This document shows positions 1-9,614 of a stretch of DNA of 64,000 bases, piece after piece. The notes under the pieces were generated by a model that saw only the letters and a program-made list of their open reading frames with translations, made no database searches and was not told where the DNA came from. The position numbers and the translations under genes were made by a program. Where the stretch lies: contig RXJG01000001.1 in NCBI GenBank assembly GCA_003963365.1, positions 353,676-417,675 of the forward strand, written 5' to 3'. The DNA is from Sphingobacteriales bacterium. GTDB lineage: Bacteria; Bacteroidota; Bacteroidia; Chitinophagales; Chitinophagaceae. How positions within the stretch are numbered: the stretch's first letter is position 1; the number at the start of each line of letters is the position of its first letter.

Positions 1-2
1 CA

Positions 3-851
3 ATATTGTCAATGATTGTTTCGGTGTTTTTAGCTTCAGGTAATTTTATTTTCAGCCAAAATGTTGCTATTAACACAACAGGTAGTGTTCCTGATGGATC
101 CGCCATGCTGGATATTTCCAGTTCTAGTAAAGGCGTATTAATACCCAGGGTTGCCTTGCAGTCAACCAGTGATTCTGTTACAATCCCTTCGCCGGCAACA
201 AGTGTAATCGTGTATAATACCAATTCCGCCATTAGCGGAGCTAATGCAGATGGTGTTGGATATTATTTTAACGCCGGAACACCTGCCGCCGTTTCATGGG
301 TTAAATTAGTACAATACAGTATCCGTTGGGATGACTTGAGAGTAACTTTAGACAGAGGTACCGTTCCAGCGCAAATTGATTATTTGAGTGGTACTTCCGG
401 TCCGCAAATTTGGTATTTTCGAGGTAATGATATTTTGGAAGCCATGTCGTTTACTGTTCAATTACCCCACACCTGGAAGGAAGGCACCACCATTTATCCC
501 CATTTACACTGGTTGCCAAAATCAACAACCACTGGTAATGTAGAATGGAATTTTGAATACAGCTGGGTTAATTATGATCCTACTACGCCACAGGTATTTC
601 CTGCAATAACTACCAGTACTGTTGTAGCAAACGGCCCATTTACGGCGAAAACTCATCTTATCACTCCTTTGACAACTGGTAATGTTGGAATTGATGGAAC
701 AGGGAAAAAAATATCCAGTATTCTTGTTTGCCGTATCTGGAGAAATTCCGTTAATGCAAATGACACTTACAATGCTGATGCCGGCGTGCTGTTTCTTGAT
801 TTTCATATACAAATTGATGCGTCTGGAAGTACCAGCCCATTTGTAAAATGA
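3..851 (+). CDS. Secreted hypothetical protein, 5' end cut by window
   Basis: The reading frame is open to the left edge, so the true start probably lies upstream. What is visible begins inside a signal peptide (hydrophobic VSVFLASGNFIFSQ, with cleavage likely near FSQ-N). It is followed by NVAIN-TGS-PDGSAMLD-SS--KG-LIPR, a mature N-terminus seen on many Bacteroidota exported surface proteins. The remainder (about 280 residues) is rich in Thr, Ser, Asn and aromatics, looks like a beta-rich extracellular domain, and ends without a recognisable T9SS sorting domain. The stop is 21 bases before the next gene, which is also secreted, so the two may be co-transcribed. Function unknown. Confidence 0.7.
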   Translation: MLSMIVSVFLASGNFIFSQNVAINTTGSVPDGSAMLDISSSSKGVLIPRVALQSTSDSVTIPSPATSVIVYNTNSAISGANADGVGYYFNAGTPAAVSWVKLVQYSIRWDDLRVTLDRGTVPAQIDYLSGTSGPQIWYFRGNDILEAMSFTVQLPHTWKEGTTIYPHLHWLPKSTTTGNVEWNFEYSWVNYDPTTPQVFPAITTSTVVANGPFTAKTHLITPLTTGNVGIDGTGKKISSILVCRIWRNSVNANDTYNADAGVLFLDFHIQIDASGSTSPFVK

Positions 852-872
852 GTAAAATCTAAATCCATAACT

Positions 873-2231
873 ATGAAGATGCATCTAATAATAAAAAACT
901 TTTTGGCTGTATTGCTCTTAAATGCTGTCTATGCTCACGGTCAGGGTTTGATTAATAACGCCGGAAAAATTGTTGCTAACGGAAATGTTTCTATCGTTGT
1001 TAATGATGGTGGATTCAGCAACTCAGGCCAGTTTATAAAGGATAGCAGTACGCTTTCTTTTACTGGCACCTGTTCAACAACTAATTCATTTATCGGTGGT
1101 TCATCAAGTACTGATTTGTATAATCTCACCCTCAATAAATCTGTAAATGGACTGCGGTTAAATTCTAATATAAGTGTAAGTAATGCAATAAGCTTTATTA
1201 GTGGCGACAGTATTTTTTTAAATAATAATATTATTGATTTAGGAACTACCGGTTATTTGTCTGGTGAGCGAAACAGCAGCCGTATAACCGGCAGAACAGG
1301 TGGCTACGTACAGGTGACTGCAGTTTTAAATAATCCTTCATCAGCTAATCCGGGCAATATAGGGTTAGCCATAACCAGTGCTTCCAATATGGGAAATACG
1401 GTTATAAAACGAGGTCATCAGCAGCAGGGTGGTAATTCTATATACCGTTATTACAATATTTCACCGGTTTTAAATACGGGTTTAAATGCATCGTTACAGT
1501 TTAGTTACTTCCACGCTGAGTTGGGATCAATAGCAGAAAATAATTTGGTACACTACAGTAGTACAGATAATGGAATCAACTGGGTTCTTAAAGGGAAGAT
1601 GTCGGCAGATGTCAACCTGGATTATGTAACCATGAATGCATATAATATTCTTCAAATAGTAACATTGGGAGATGCTTTTATAGCATTACCGATCAGGAGT
1701 GTTAGTTTGTCGGTTGTTGCTGAAAATAATTTGGATAAATTATCCTGGATAGTAAGTAGCGATCAGCCAGTAGCTTATTGCACCATTGAAAAATCAACCG
1801 ATGGCAGATCCTTTAACCCAATCGGTAAGATTAGTGGTAAAGAAGGATTTACTAATACTTATTGTTATACGGATACGCTGGCAGCAATGGTAAACGCATA
1901 TTACCGGGTGAAAGCGGTGGATCTTAATAATAAATCCACCTATTCTAATATTGTTGTGGCCCGAAACCTGGTACTACATAAAGGTATCTTATCCTTGTAT
2001 CCTAATCCGGCATCTGATTTTATTACTATTACTATAACTGCATCAGAGCCCGGAACCTCCACGTTACTGCTCTTTGATCAGTCTGGTAAACATTATATGC
2101 AAATACCGGTAAAATTGGTGAGGGGGATTAATAATTTTGTGATACCGGTTGCCGCTTTAAAAACCGGTATTTACCGGCTATCTGTTTCAATAGACAGAGT
2201 TGTTAATGCCATTTCCTTTATTAAACTTTAA
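873..2231 (+). CDS. T9SS type A sorting domain-containing secreted protein
   Basis: 452 residues with an N-terminal signal peptide (KNFLAVLLLNAVYAHGQG). The middle is beta-rich and Asn/Ser-rich (about residues 30-300). From about residue 275 there is a fibronectin-like stretch of the type common before Bacteroidota sorting domains (LSWIVSSDQPVAYCTIEKSTDGRSF reads in two parts as 'W...' and 'IEKS.DG..F'). The last 75 residues are a T9SS type A sorting domain: LSLYPNPASDFITI, then a GxY-like KTGIYRLSV and a final strand ISFIKL. This directs export across the outer membrane by the type IX system and attachment or release at the surface. A strong terminator follows. The specific role is not recognisable. 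Confidence 0.85.
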   Translation: MKMHLIIKNFLAVLLLNAVYAHGQGLINNAGKIVANGNVSIVVNDGGFSNSGQFIKDSSTLSFTGTCSTTNSFIGGSSSTDLYNLTLNKSVNGLRLNSNISVSNAISFISGDSIFLNNNIIDLGTTGYLSGERNSSRITGRTGGYVQVTAVLNNPSSANPGNIGLAITSASNMGNTVIKRGHQQQGGNSIYRYYNISPVLNTGLNASLQFSYFHAELGSIAENNLVHYSSTDNGINWVLKGKMSADVNLDYVTMNAYNILQIVTLGDAFIALPIRSVSLSVVAENNLDKLSWIVSSDQPVAYCTIEKSTDGRSFNPIGKISGKEGFTNTYCYTDTLAAMVNAYYRVKAVDLNNKSTYSNIVVARNLVLHKGILSLYPNPASDFITITITASEPGTSTLLLFDQSGKHYMQIPVKLVRGINNFVIPVAALKTGIYRLSVSIDRVVNAISFIKL

Positions 2232-2277
2232 GTAACTGTATGCGCTATTAAAATTTTATTGAATTAAAAGATAAAAG

Positions 2278-2316
2278 CCGGGTATTGAAAAAAATAATTT
2301 TCAAACCCGGTTTTCA
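2278..2316 (+). terminator. Intrinsic terminator after the T9SS gene
   Basis: A stem of CCGGGT plus TTGAAAA pairs with TTTTCAA plus ACCCGG (one bulged A) around a short A/T loop, followed by TTTTCACTTTTT. It lies 47 bases after the stop codon of the upstream gene. Confidence 0.75.
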
Positions 2317-2719
2317 CTTTTTGTCAAAGTAATACTACATTCAAATTGTATAACTATTGATCATAACCGGCGTTATAATTCTATTTTCTGGTCATGATCT
2401 TTGGAGTTACTTTGTATCAGAACTTGAAAAAATCCAATTGCCTTTAATACCAAAATAGTCCAATACCTGTGAAATTCAGCTAAAAAATCCTGTATCCTGT
2501 TTATCCAATATCAATGAAAATCCAATGGAAACTTTAAAATGTATCCTAAGTAAAAACCAGTTCAAATATCTACCCTTGATGAACCGCTTGAAAACAGATA
2601 GCTCATTTAAATAAGGGTAAATCCGTACACGGGGATTACATGGTTATTAATTTTTTATGTATCAGGAAATGTAATCCCCGCAGTACCTTTTCACCACCTG
2701 TTATAAAATCCATTGCTCT
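2317..2719. other. Gene-free stretch with AATCC-rich tract and inverted repeat
   Basis: No convincing ORF lies between the terminator and the small ORF at 2720. On the plus strand, 2425-2560 repeats the words AAATCC, TATCC and CCAAT, which is compositionally like the putative small RNAs at 40196-41878. At 2630-2641 and 2669-2680 there is a perfect 12-bp inverted repeat (CGGGGATTACAT / ATGTAATCCCCG) around a 27-base A/T-rich loop. No T-tract follows immediately, so it is not a clear terminator. Confidence 0.45.
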
Positions 2720-3085
2720 ATGAAATTCCTGACTAAAGTGATTTTGTATCCTTCAGAAAAATCAACAACCCCGTTTGAAATTAATATGCCCTGGTGGGAT
2801 ACTGATTTATTAATGGAACAGTATCCATTTATCCCTGAAAAGGGATATAAACTTGAGTATAGCCTTGAAGTAAATATTCCTGAACTAATAAGAATGTATT
2901 TTGAGCAGCTACTCAATCTTTCCCTTAAAGAATACCTGCTTATGAAAAAAGATACACCCAATGAAACTTTTTTTAAAGAAACAGTTTTTTCAGGGGGCAA
3001 ATTTTTAAAGGCGATTATTATAATTGAAGAGCTATATCTTGAAAAAAACATCTCATCTCTCTCTTTAACAGGCATAAATCAATAG
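2720..3085 (+). CDS. Small hypothetical protein (121 aa)
   Basis: The ORF begins with ATG and encodes a mostly soluble, charged protein (MKFLTKVILYPSEKSTT...) with no signal peptide or membrane segment. An antisense ORF of similar length covers the same bases; the plus frame is preferred because its residue composition is ordinary and its start MKFLTK is normal, whereas the antisense product is Ser/Leu/Ile-rich and low-complexity. I do not recognise the family. It stands alone between an inverted repeat and the kinase gene, so its existence is only moderately supported. Confidence 0.45.
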   Translation: MKFLTKVILYPSEKSTTPFEINMPWWDTDLLMEQYPFIPEKGYKLEYSLEVNIPELIRMYFEQLLNLSLKEYLLMKKDTPNETFFKETVFSGGKFLKAIIIIEELYLEKNISSLSLTGINQ

Positions 3086-3181
3086 CCGGGATTTTATTAA
3101 AAAAGTCATACGGTAATATGATATCCCTCATCAGTAAGGCAGGGATCATTTTTTACTTTGTCGTGAGTTATCTCAAGGCGT

Positions 3182-6100
3182 ATGTCTGCTATGTATTTTT
3201 CATTACTGGAGAGGCGGTTTAAGATCCTTTCTTTACTACTGAGTTTGCTGGTAAGTATAATTGGATTCATTGTCGTTTCCGGATGGGCTACGGTATTTAC
3301 CAGTTATGATATATTTGGACGCCCATGGTCTGCTGTAAAATTAAATACCGGTATCTGTTTCTTAGCTGCGGGAATAGCCCTGATAATTTCAAATTATTCA
3401 ACTCACCTCTCTGTTTCTGGTTTCAGGCAGTGGATAGTGGATCTGCTGGCTGGTTTTGTATTTATTATCGGGCTGCTAACCTTGCTGGAATATTTGCTTG
3501 GAACTGATATTGGATTAGGTGAAATATTAGTAACTGATAAATATGCAAAACCGGGGTCGGTATATCCCGGTCGTATGGCTTTTATGACAGCTATCAGTTT
3601 TGTATTAACAGGAACTTCGCTTTACTTCCAGAATAAAGGCCCTAAAAGCTCTGTTGCAGCACATTTTTCCTGTATATCCTTTGGCATTATTGGGTTGGTC
3701 AATTTATCAGGATACTTGTTCAGTGTGGAAGATTTTTATACTTATAACGGGTACACCCCAATGGCCTTACCTGAAGCAATCGCTTTCCTGTTGATGATGT
3801 TTGCCATTTTCTTTTCTAAACCACGCATGGGTTTGATGCAGTTTGTTACAGAAAAGTCCCAGGGTAGCCTCTTTTTCCGGGTTTTTTTCCCTGTTACATT
3901 ACTAATGATGCTGGCTGCCGCAATAATATCGCATAACGTTAATACCAGCAGAATACAGGATGAATATGCAGATAGTATTATTTACCCTGTCTTTTTAATT
4001 TTCTTTGCATTTATATTTTGGTGTACTGCGTATTTATTATATAAATATGATAAGAAGCTTCGGCGGAGCGAATTGGATTATACAACGATAGTTGAAAATT
4101 CCATCGATACAATATTTATTATGAGGGGCAGGCAATATGTATATGTTAACCCTGCGTTTTGCCGCATGAGTGGCTATACAATTGAAGAAGTTACCAGTGT
4201 GTCTTTTAATTATTTAAATCTTCACCCCGAAAATCTGCAAGACCAGGTAGAGCAGTATATGAAGGCCGCTTTGGCAGGCGAAATAAAAGAGAGGAAATTC
4301 CAAACAAAAATTTTAACAAAGAGCAGAAAAGAAATAAGAGCAGATGTTTCCTGCTCTATACAAAAAGATGAAAAAGACTCTGTCAGGATTTTTGGAATAG
4401 TGCATGATATAACTGAACAATGGCTGGCCCAGGAAAGAGAAAAAAAATTATTGCGATTCAACCAGTTTATTGGTAAAATAAATGAAATAATTGTTAGGGT
4501 AAATGATGAAGCCACCCTGTTTAAAGAGATATGTGATATTACAGTGCAGGTGGGTAAATTTAAAATGTGCTGGATTGGTAAGGTTGATAACCAAGATAAC
4601 AAGGTTGTGCCCGTAGCCTGGGCCGGGGACGAAAACGGGTACTTTACTGCAATAAATCAAATTACTGTAAAGGATGAACCCGAGGGCAGGGGTCCTATTG
4701 GTCGCTCAATAAGAAATGGTCATTTTTATTATTGTAATGATATAGCCAATGACATTATAATGTTGCCATGGCGGAAAGAAGCTTTGGAAAGGGGTTATCG
4801 CTCCTCGGTATCTTTTCCTTTAAAAATTGCCGGTAAAGCTATTGGTAGCTTTACCATGTTTGCAGCTGAAGCTTTTTATTTTAACATAGAAGAACTGGAT
4901 CTTGTACAAAAAGTGAGCGACAATATTTCTATTGGCCTGGAGGCGATTTATGTACGGAAAGAAAAGTTGAAGGCAGAAGAAAAACTGAGAAAAAATGAAC
5001 GGCTCTTCCGGATGCTGACAGAAAATGCTTCTGATTTGATTTACCGGCGTGATTTCCTTCCCTCCCCTCATTTTTCATATGTAAGCCCGTCTGTTTTTTT
5101 ATTTACCGGGTATTCACCGGCGGAAATTTATGCCGATCCGCATCTAGGGCTAAAGGTTGTGCACCCGGATGATCTGTCGATACTGGAAGACCTGAATGAG
5201 GGTAAGTATGGCGATAATCAACCTTTTGTGCTGAAATGGATAACTAAGAGGGGTAAAATGATATGGACAGAGCATAAAGTAAGAAGAGTTACGGATGAAT
5301 CGGGCCACATTGTTGCAGTAGAGGGTATTGCCAGGGATATTACGGAAAGAACGCTGATTGGAAAAAAGCTGGAGGAAAGTGAAAAATTATTCCGCCTGCT
5401 TACCGAAAATGCCAACGATATTATATTCCGAAAAGTATTTGATCCTGCTCAGCGTTTTGAATATATCAGTCCTTCAGTGGAGAAAATTACGGGCTATACA
5501 GTGGAAGAATTTTATAAGGATCCGACCCTTTCTGAAAAAATTATTCATCCGGATGATATGGCCATCATTTTACAACAGGCAAGCGGTGAAATACCTTTTT
5601 TGCCTGAAATGACTTTGCGGTTTATTGGGAAAGATGGAAATGTTATCTGGATAGAAGAGAAAATAAATTACTTCTATGATGAAACTGGCAAAGTTATAGC
5701 GGCTGAAGGCATAGCAAGAGATATTACTTCCCGGAGAAATAGTGAACTGCAAATAGAAAAAAGTGAGAAGAAGTACCGGGAACTTTTAAGTGACCTTTCT
5801 GTTGGCATAATACAATATGGCCCTGGAAAAGAAATTATTACTGTCAATAAAACTGCATTGGAATTATTAGGGTTAACAGAGGACCAGATTTTTGGTAAAA
5901 TTTCTTTTGATTCAGACTGGAATGTTATTCACGAGGATGGAACCGATTTTCCGGTAACAGAACAACCGGTATCATTAGTTTTAGCAACAAAAACACCGCA
6001 TAAAAATATTGTTATGGGTGTGTTGAGACCTTCAACAAAAGAAAGAACCTGGTTATCAGTTAATGCTGTTCCTGAATTTGATGCAGATCATAAATTAAAA

Positions 6101-7939
6101 ACCATAATCGTTACTTTCATTGATATAAGCAAACGTAAGGAAGCAGAACAGGTTGTTCACGAATCTTTTAAACGACTATCTAAAATTGCCAGCCGTATTC
6201 CCGGTATGATTTATCAGTATAAGTTATATCCTGATGGTAAATCTTGTTTTCCATATGCCAGCAATGCCATTAAATATATCTACCAGGTAGATCCTTCAGA
6301 AGTAGTTTCAGATGCCAGCAAAGTATTTGAGTTGTTTCACCCGGAAGATTTTGATTACATCATTCAATCTCTGAAAGAATCTGCTGAGAAGTTAAAACCC
6401 TGGAGATACGATTACCGGGTTAAATACAACGATGGAACTATCCGTTATCTTTCCGGGAGTGCATTACCGCAAAAAGAAGAAGACGGTTCTGTAATATGGT
6501 ATGGATTTATACACGACATTACTGAAAAGAAACAGGTTGAAGAAAAAGTATTGCAGCTTTCACGGGCCGTGGAGCAAAGTCCGGCCAGTATTGTGATTAC
6601 TGATACGAAAGGTAATATTCAGTACGTCAATTCAAAGTTTAGTAAAATCACCGGGTATAGTATTGAAGAAGCTGTTGGCAAAAATCCCCGGATTTTAAAA
6701 TCAGGTAAAACTTCTGCCTATGAATATAAAATCCTTTGGGAAACTATAGCGAGGGGAAAAGAATGGCGGGGTGAGTTTGAAAATATAAAGAAGAACGGAG
6801 AAATCTTTTGGGAGATGGCATCTATTTCACCCATTTTCAATGGTAAAGGTGAAATTATCAACTTCCTTGCCGTGAAAGAAGATATTACAGAACGCAAAGT
6901 GATTGAAAAAGAATTACAGGAATCAGAAGAGAAATACCGGAGTATTTTCAGGATCAGTCCTTTCCCTATGTGGGTTATTCGGGAGGGTGATTTACAATAT
7001 ATGGATGTGAATGAAGCCGCCATTAAAGATTATGGATACACCAGGGAAGAGCTATTAAATATGAAAGCGTATGATCTAAGACCGAAAAATGAATTTAAAG
7101 CTATAATAAAGACTACCAATGTTTTTCATAACGGTTACCAGGGCGTTTGGAAACACCTCAAAAAAAACGGGGAGATTATAAATGTGGAGATTTACATTCA
7201 GAAAATGATGCACCTGGGTATCCCATGTTTTGTAAGTATGGCCATTGATATAACTAAACGGCAAAAGGCAGAGGAAGAACTGAAAGAGGCCTACCAGGAA
7301 TTACGCAGTTTGGCAAAGCACTTGCAAAATATACGGGAGGAAGAACGATCCACCATTGCCAGGGATATTCATGACGACCTCGGTCAGCAACTCACTGTAT
7401 TAAAAATGGGAATCAGCTTTGCAATGGATAAAACCAGGGAAGAAGATAAAGAACTGCGGGATGACTTAAACGAGTTAAAAACAATGGTAGGTTCCACTAT
7501 CAATTCGGTGCGTAAGCTTTCAAATAATTTAAAACCAAGGGTGCTGGATGATCTTGGTTTAATTGAAGCCTTTCAATGGCAATGCCAGGAATTTGAAAAG
7601 TATAGCGGGTATACTGTTAAGAGTAATTGCAGCCAGACTAAGATTGAACTTGCGCCGGAAAAAAGATTGGCGCTGTTTCGAATTTTCCAGGAATCGTTGA
7701 CCAATATAATGCGCTATGCACAGGGCAATGAAGTAGTAGTAAACTTAACAATACAAAATAAAAAACTGGAACTAAGGGTTGAGGATAATGGTAAGGGATT
7801 TAATACCGCCATTTTGAAAAAAACAAAAAGTCTGGGAATAATTGGTATGAAAGAAAGGGCATTAATGCTGGAAGGAACATTATCTGTTGAATCGGAACCG
7901 GGAAAAGGAACCAGGGTGAATTTGACTGTTCCTTTATAA
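3182..7939 (+). CDS. Giant multi-PAS/GAF sensor histidine kinase (HisKA_3 type)
   Basis: 1585 residues. Residues 1-290 carry about eight hydrophobic segments forming an integral-membrane sensor module. Then come PAS (about 299-412), GAF (about 418-600), and six further PAS/PAC units (about 605-717, 737-842, 866-979, 996-1110, 1124-1232, 1251-1353), most closing with a PAC-like 'DIT-R/K' motif. The transmitter is of the NarL/DesK class: EERSTIARDIHDDLGQQL with phospho-acceptor His about 1397, then an HATPase_c with an N-box in QESLTNIMRYA and a G-box in VEDNGKGFN. It probably phosphorylates the LuxR-type regulator 28 bases downstream. The number of PAS domains suggests integration of several redox or ligand cues; the signals are unknown. 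Confidence 0.92.
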   Translation: MSAMYFSLLERRFKILSLLLSLLVSIIGFIVVSGWATVFTSYDIFGRPWSAVKLNTGICFLAAGIALIISNYSTHLSVSGFRQWIVDLLAGFVFIIGLLTLLEYLLGTDIGLGEILVTDKYAKPGSVYPGRMAFMTAISFVLTGTSLYFQNKGPKSSVAAHFSCISFGIIGLVNLSGYLFSVEDFYTYNGYTPMALPEAIAFLLMMFAIFFSKPRMGLMQFVTEKSQGSLFFRVFFPVTLLMMLAAAIISHNVNTSRIQDEYADSIIYPVFLIFFAFIFWCTAYLLYKYDKKLRRSELDYTTIVENSIDTIFIMRGRQYVYVNPAFCRMSGYTIEEVTSVSFNYLNLHPENLQDQVEQYMKAALAGEIKERKFQTKILTKSRKEIRADVSCSIQKDEKDSVRIFGIVHDITEQWLAQEREKKLLRFNQFIGKINEIIVRVNDEATLFKEICDITVQVGKFKMCWIGKVDNQDNKVVPVAWAGDENGYFTAINQITVKDEPEGRGPIGRSIRNGHFYYCNDIANDIIMLPWRKEALERGYRSSVSFPLKIAGKAIGSFTMFAAEAFYFNIEELDLVQKVSDNISIGLEAIYVRKEKLKAEEKLRKNERLFRMLTENASDLIYRRDFLPSPHFSYVSPSVFLFTGYSPAEIYADPHLGLKVVHPDDLSILEDLNEGKYGDNQPFVLKWITKRGKMIWTEHKVRRVTDESGHIVAVEGIARDITERTLIGKKLEESEKLFRLLTENANDIIFRKVFDPAQRFEYISPSVEKITGYTVEEFYKDPTLSEKIIHPDDMAIILQQASGEIPFLPEMTLRFIGKDGNVIWIEEKINYFYDETGKVIAAEGIARDITSRRNSELQIEKSEKKYRELLSDLSVGIIQYGPGKEIITVNKTALELLGLTEDQIFGKISFDSDWNVIHEDGTDFPVTEQPVSLVLATKTPHKNIVMGVLRPSTKERTWLSVNAVPEFDADHKLKTIIVTFIDISKRKEAEQVVHESFKRLSKIASRIPGMIYQYKLYPDGKSCFPYASNAIKYIYQVDPSEVVSDASKVFELFHPEDFDYIIQSLKESAEKLKPWRYDYRVKYNDGTIRYLSGSALPQKEEDGSVIWYGFIHDITEKKQVEEKVLQLSRAVEQSPASIVITDTKGNIQYVNSKFSKITGYSIEEAVGKNPRILKSGKTSAYEYKILWETIARGKEWRGEFENIKKNGEIFWEMASISPIFNGKGEIINFLAVKEDITERKVIEKELQESEEKYRSIFRISPFPMWVIREGDLQYMDVNEAAIKDYGYTREELLNMKAYDLRPKNEFKAIIKTTNVFHNGYQGVWKHLKKNGEIINVEIYIQKMMHLGIPCFVSMAIDITKRQKAEEELKEAYQELRSLAKHLQNIREEERSTIARDIHDDLGQQLTVLKMGISFAMDKTREEDKELRDDLNELKTMVGSTINSVRKLSNNLKPRVLDDLGLIEAFQWQCQEFEKYSGYTVKSNCSQTKIELAPEKRLALFRIFQESLTNIMRYAQGNEVVVNLTIQNKKLELRVEDNGKGFNTAILKKTKSLGIIGMKERALMLEGTLSVESEPGKGTRVNLTVPL

Positions 7940-7967
7940 TAAGTTATCCAATACTAAAACTTTATTT

Positions 7968-8597
7968 ATGTTACGATTTTTAATTGCCGATGATCATGCA
8001 ATAGTAAGGAAGGGCTTAACCCAAATTTTATTAAAAGAATTTCCTTCCGCAGAAATTTTTGAAGAGGTAGATGGAGAAGGTGCCGTTAACTTCATCATTA
8101 AACAAGATGTTGATGTAGTAATATGCGACCTCGATATGCCCGGGAGAGGAGGTTTGGAAGCTTTACCGCAGATCAAAGATATAAAACCATACATTCCGGT
8201 GTTGGTACTTAGTTTTCACTCAGAAGACCAATACGCCGTCCGGATATTAAAAGCGGGTGCATCCGGTTACCTTAAAAAGGATATGGCTCCGGAAGAACTT
8301 ATCAATGCCATACGGCGGGTGTTACTGGGTAAAAAATATATTTCGCCTTCTGTTGCTGAGCAGTTGGCAGATGGTTTTGATTTCAATGGAAACAAGCAAC
8401 CACATGAACTGCTTTCTAACCGGGAATTTGAAGTGTTTCGGCTGTTAGCTAATGGAAAATCGGTTACTGAAATATCCAAAATGTATTCACTGAGCTCCAC
8501 TACAGTGAGTACATACAAAGCCAGAATACTTTTTAAGATGAATATGAATAATAGTGCCGACCTGGTGATGTATGCTCTGCAAAATAATTTGATGTAA
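7968..8597 (+). CDS. LuxR/NarL-family response regulator
   Basis: 209 residues. An N-terminal receiver domain holds the acidic pair DD at 8-9, the phospho-acceptor Asp54 in VVICDLDMPG, and the switch Lys near 104 in GYLKKD. A C-terminal LuxR-type helix-turn-helix (about 145-205) reads LSNREFEVFRLLANGKSV, then STTVSTYKARI. It is the cognate output for the HisKA_3 kinase just upstream: same strand, 28-base gap, and the standard pairing of this kinase class with LuxR regulators. It likely binds DNA as a phosphorylated dimer; targets are not identifiable from sequence. Confidence 0.93.
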   Translation: MLRFLIADDHAIVRKGLTQILLKEFPSAEIFEEVDGEGAVNFIIKQDVDVVICDLDMPGRGGLEALPQIKDIKPYIPVLVLSFHSEDQYAVRILKAGASGYLKKDMAPEELINAIRRVLLGKKYISPSVAEQLADGFDFNGNKQPHELLSNREFEVFRLLANGKSVTEISKMYSLSSTTVSTYKARILFKMNMNNSADLVMYALQNNLM

Positions 8598-8654
8598 TTG
8601 CTGACTATTACGCTGGTATTACTTTAGGTATATAAAATAAATGCTTAATTTTCG

Positions 8655-8692
8655 ACTGCTGTTCTCCGGACAGCAGTTGAAGTTTTAATATA
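8655..8692 (+). terminator. Possible terminator after the two-component operon
   Basis: ACTGCTGT pairs with ACAGCAGT around TCTCCGG, followed by a broken T-rich stretch (TGAAGTTTTAAT). The stem is good but the U-tract is weak. Confidence 0.4.
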
Positions 8693-8702
8693 AAAATTAT
8701 AT

Positions 8703-9614
8703 ATGCGTAAAAGAGATAGTCAATGGCCAAGAAGAAAATTTATTACTACCGGTTTACAGGTTGGCGGGTTGGCAGTAGTTGCTGCTTCACCGGTAAATGT
8801 ATTTGGTAAAAAACCAAATGAAATAACAGCATATACCGTTGGGCAGATAAGCGATATGATTTTAAAAGAAACTGGTTTTAAAGAGAACAATGATACTGTT
8901 GACATCATTAAAGCTGGTAACCGTGATATGAAAGTGAACGGGATTGTGACTACCATGTTTGCAACAATTGAGGTGATTCATAAAGCGATTGATCTGAAAG
9001 CAAACCTCATTATTGTACATGAACCTACTTTTTACAGCGGAAGACCAGATGAAAGAACATGGACAGGCAACAGTGATGTAATCGAACGTAAATTAAAACT
9101 GCTGAACGATAATAATATCACGGTGTGGAGAGCACATGATAGCTGGCACACCATTAAACCGGATGGAATTACCAATGGAGTGATAAGAAAACTGGGATGG
9201 AATAATTATTATGCCGGTGAGAATACATTTAAAATTCCCTCTACCAGTTTGAAGCAATTAGTGAAAGAGCTGAAACAAAAAATGGATATTGAACATTTGC
9301 GGATTGTTGGTGATAAAGACGATAAGATAAGTAAAGTATCATTATTACCCGGCGCATGGGGTGGGGTAAAGCAAATGACTACTATCATCAATGATAAACC
9401 GGATGTATTGATTGTAGGTGAAGTATCAGAATGGGAAACGGCAGAATATGTACGGGATGCAAGAGCATTGGGAGATAAGATTTCATTAATCATATTAGGT
9501 CATGCCATGAGTGAAGAACCCGGTATGCAGTGGATAGCAGAATGGCTTCAACCAAAATTACCGGGCTTGCCCATCACACATATTGTATCAGGCAATCCGC
9601 TACAATGGGTTTAA
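8703..9614 (+). CDS. Tat-exported Nif3-like (DUF34) metal-binding protein
   Basis: 303 residues. The N-terminus is a twin-arginine signal (PRRKFITTGLQVGGLAVVAA, RR at 10-11), so a folded, probably metal-loaded protein is exported. The body follows the Nif3/DUF34 pattern: LIIVHEPTFYSG corresponds to the family's THHP-FF-G metal motif (second His replaced by Glu), WRAHDSWH to the central H-D block, and ILGHAMSEEPGMQWI to the family's GH---E-PG motif with conserved His and Glu. Nif3 proteins normally lack export signals; biochemical function of the family is still debated. It is followed by an MFS gene on the same strand. The family call is a motif inference. Confidence 0.7.
   Translation: MRKRDSQWPRRKFITTGLQVGGLAVVAASPVNVFGKKPNEITAYTVGQISDMILKETGFKENNDTVDIIKAGNRDMKVNGIVTTMFATIEVIHKAIDLKANLIIVHEPTFYSGRPDERTWTGNSDVIERKLKLLNDNNITVWRAHDSWHTIKPDGITNGVIRKLGWNNYYAGENTFKIPSTSLKQLVKELKQKMDIEHLRIVGDKDDKISKVSLLPGAWGGVKQMTTIINDKPDVLIVGEVSEWETAEYVRDARALGDKISLIILGHAMSEEPGMQWIAEWLQPKLPGLPITHIVSGNPLQWV

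Noticed and set aside
2701-3075. Antisense ORF of 124 codons opposite the small ORF at 2720
   Set aside because: Low-complexity Ser/Ile/Leu-rich product on the strand opposite a more ordinary ORF; likely a shadow.
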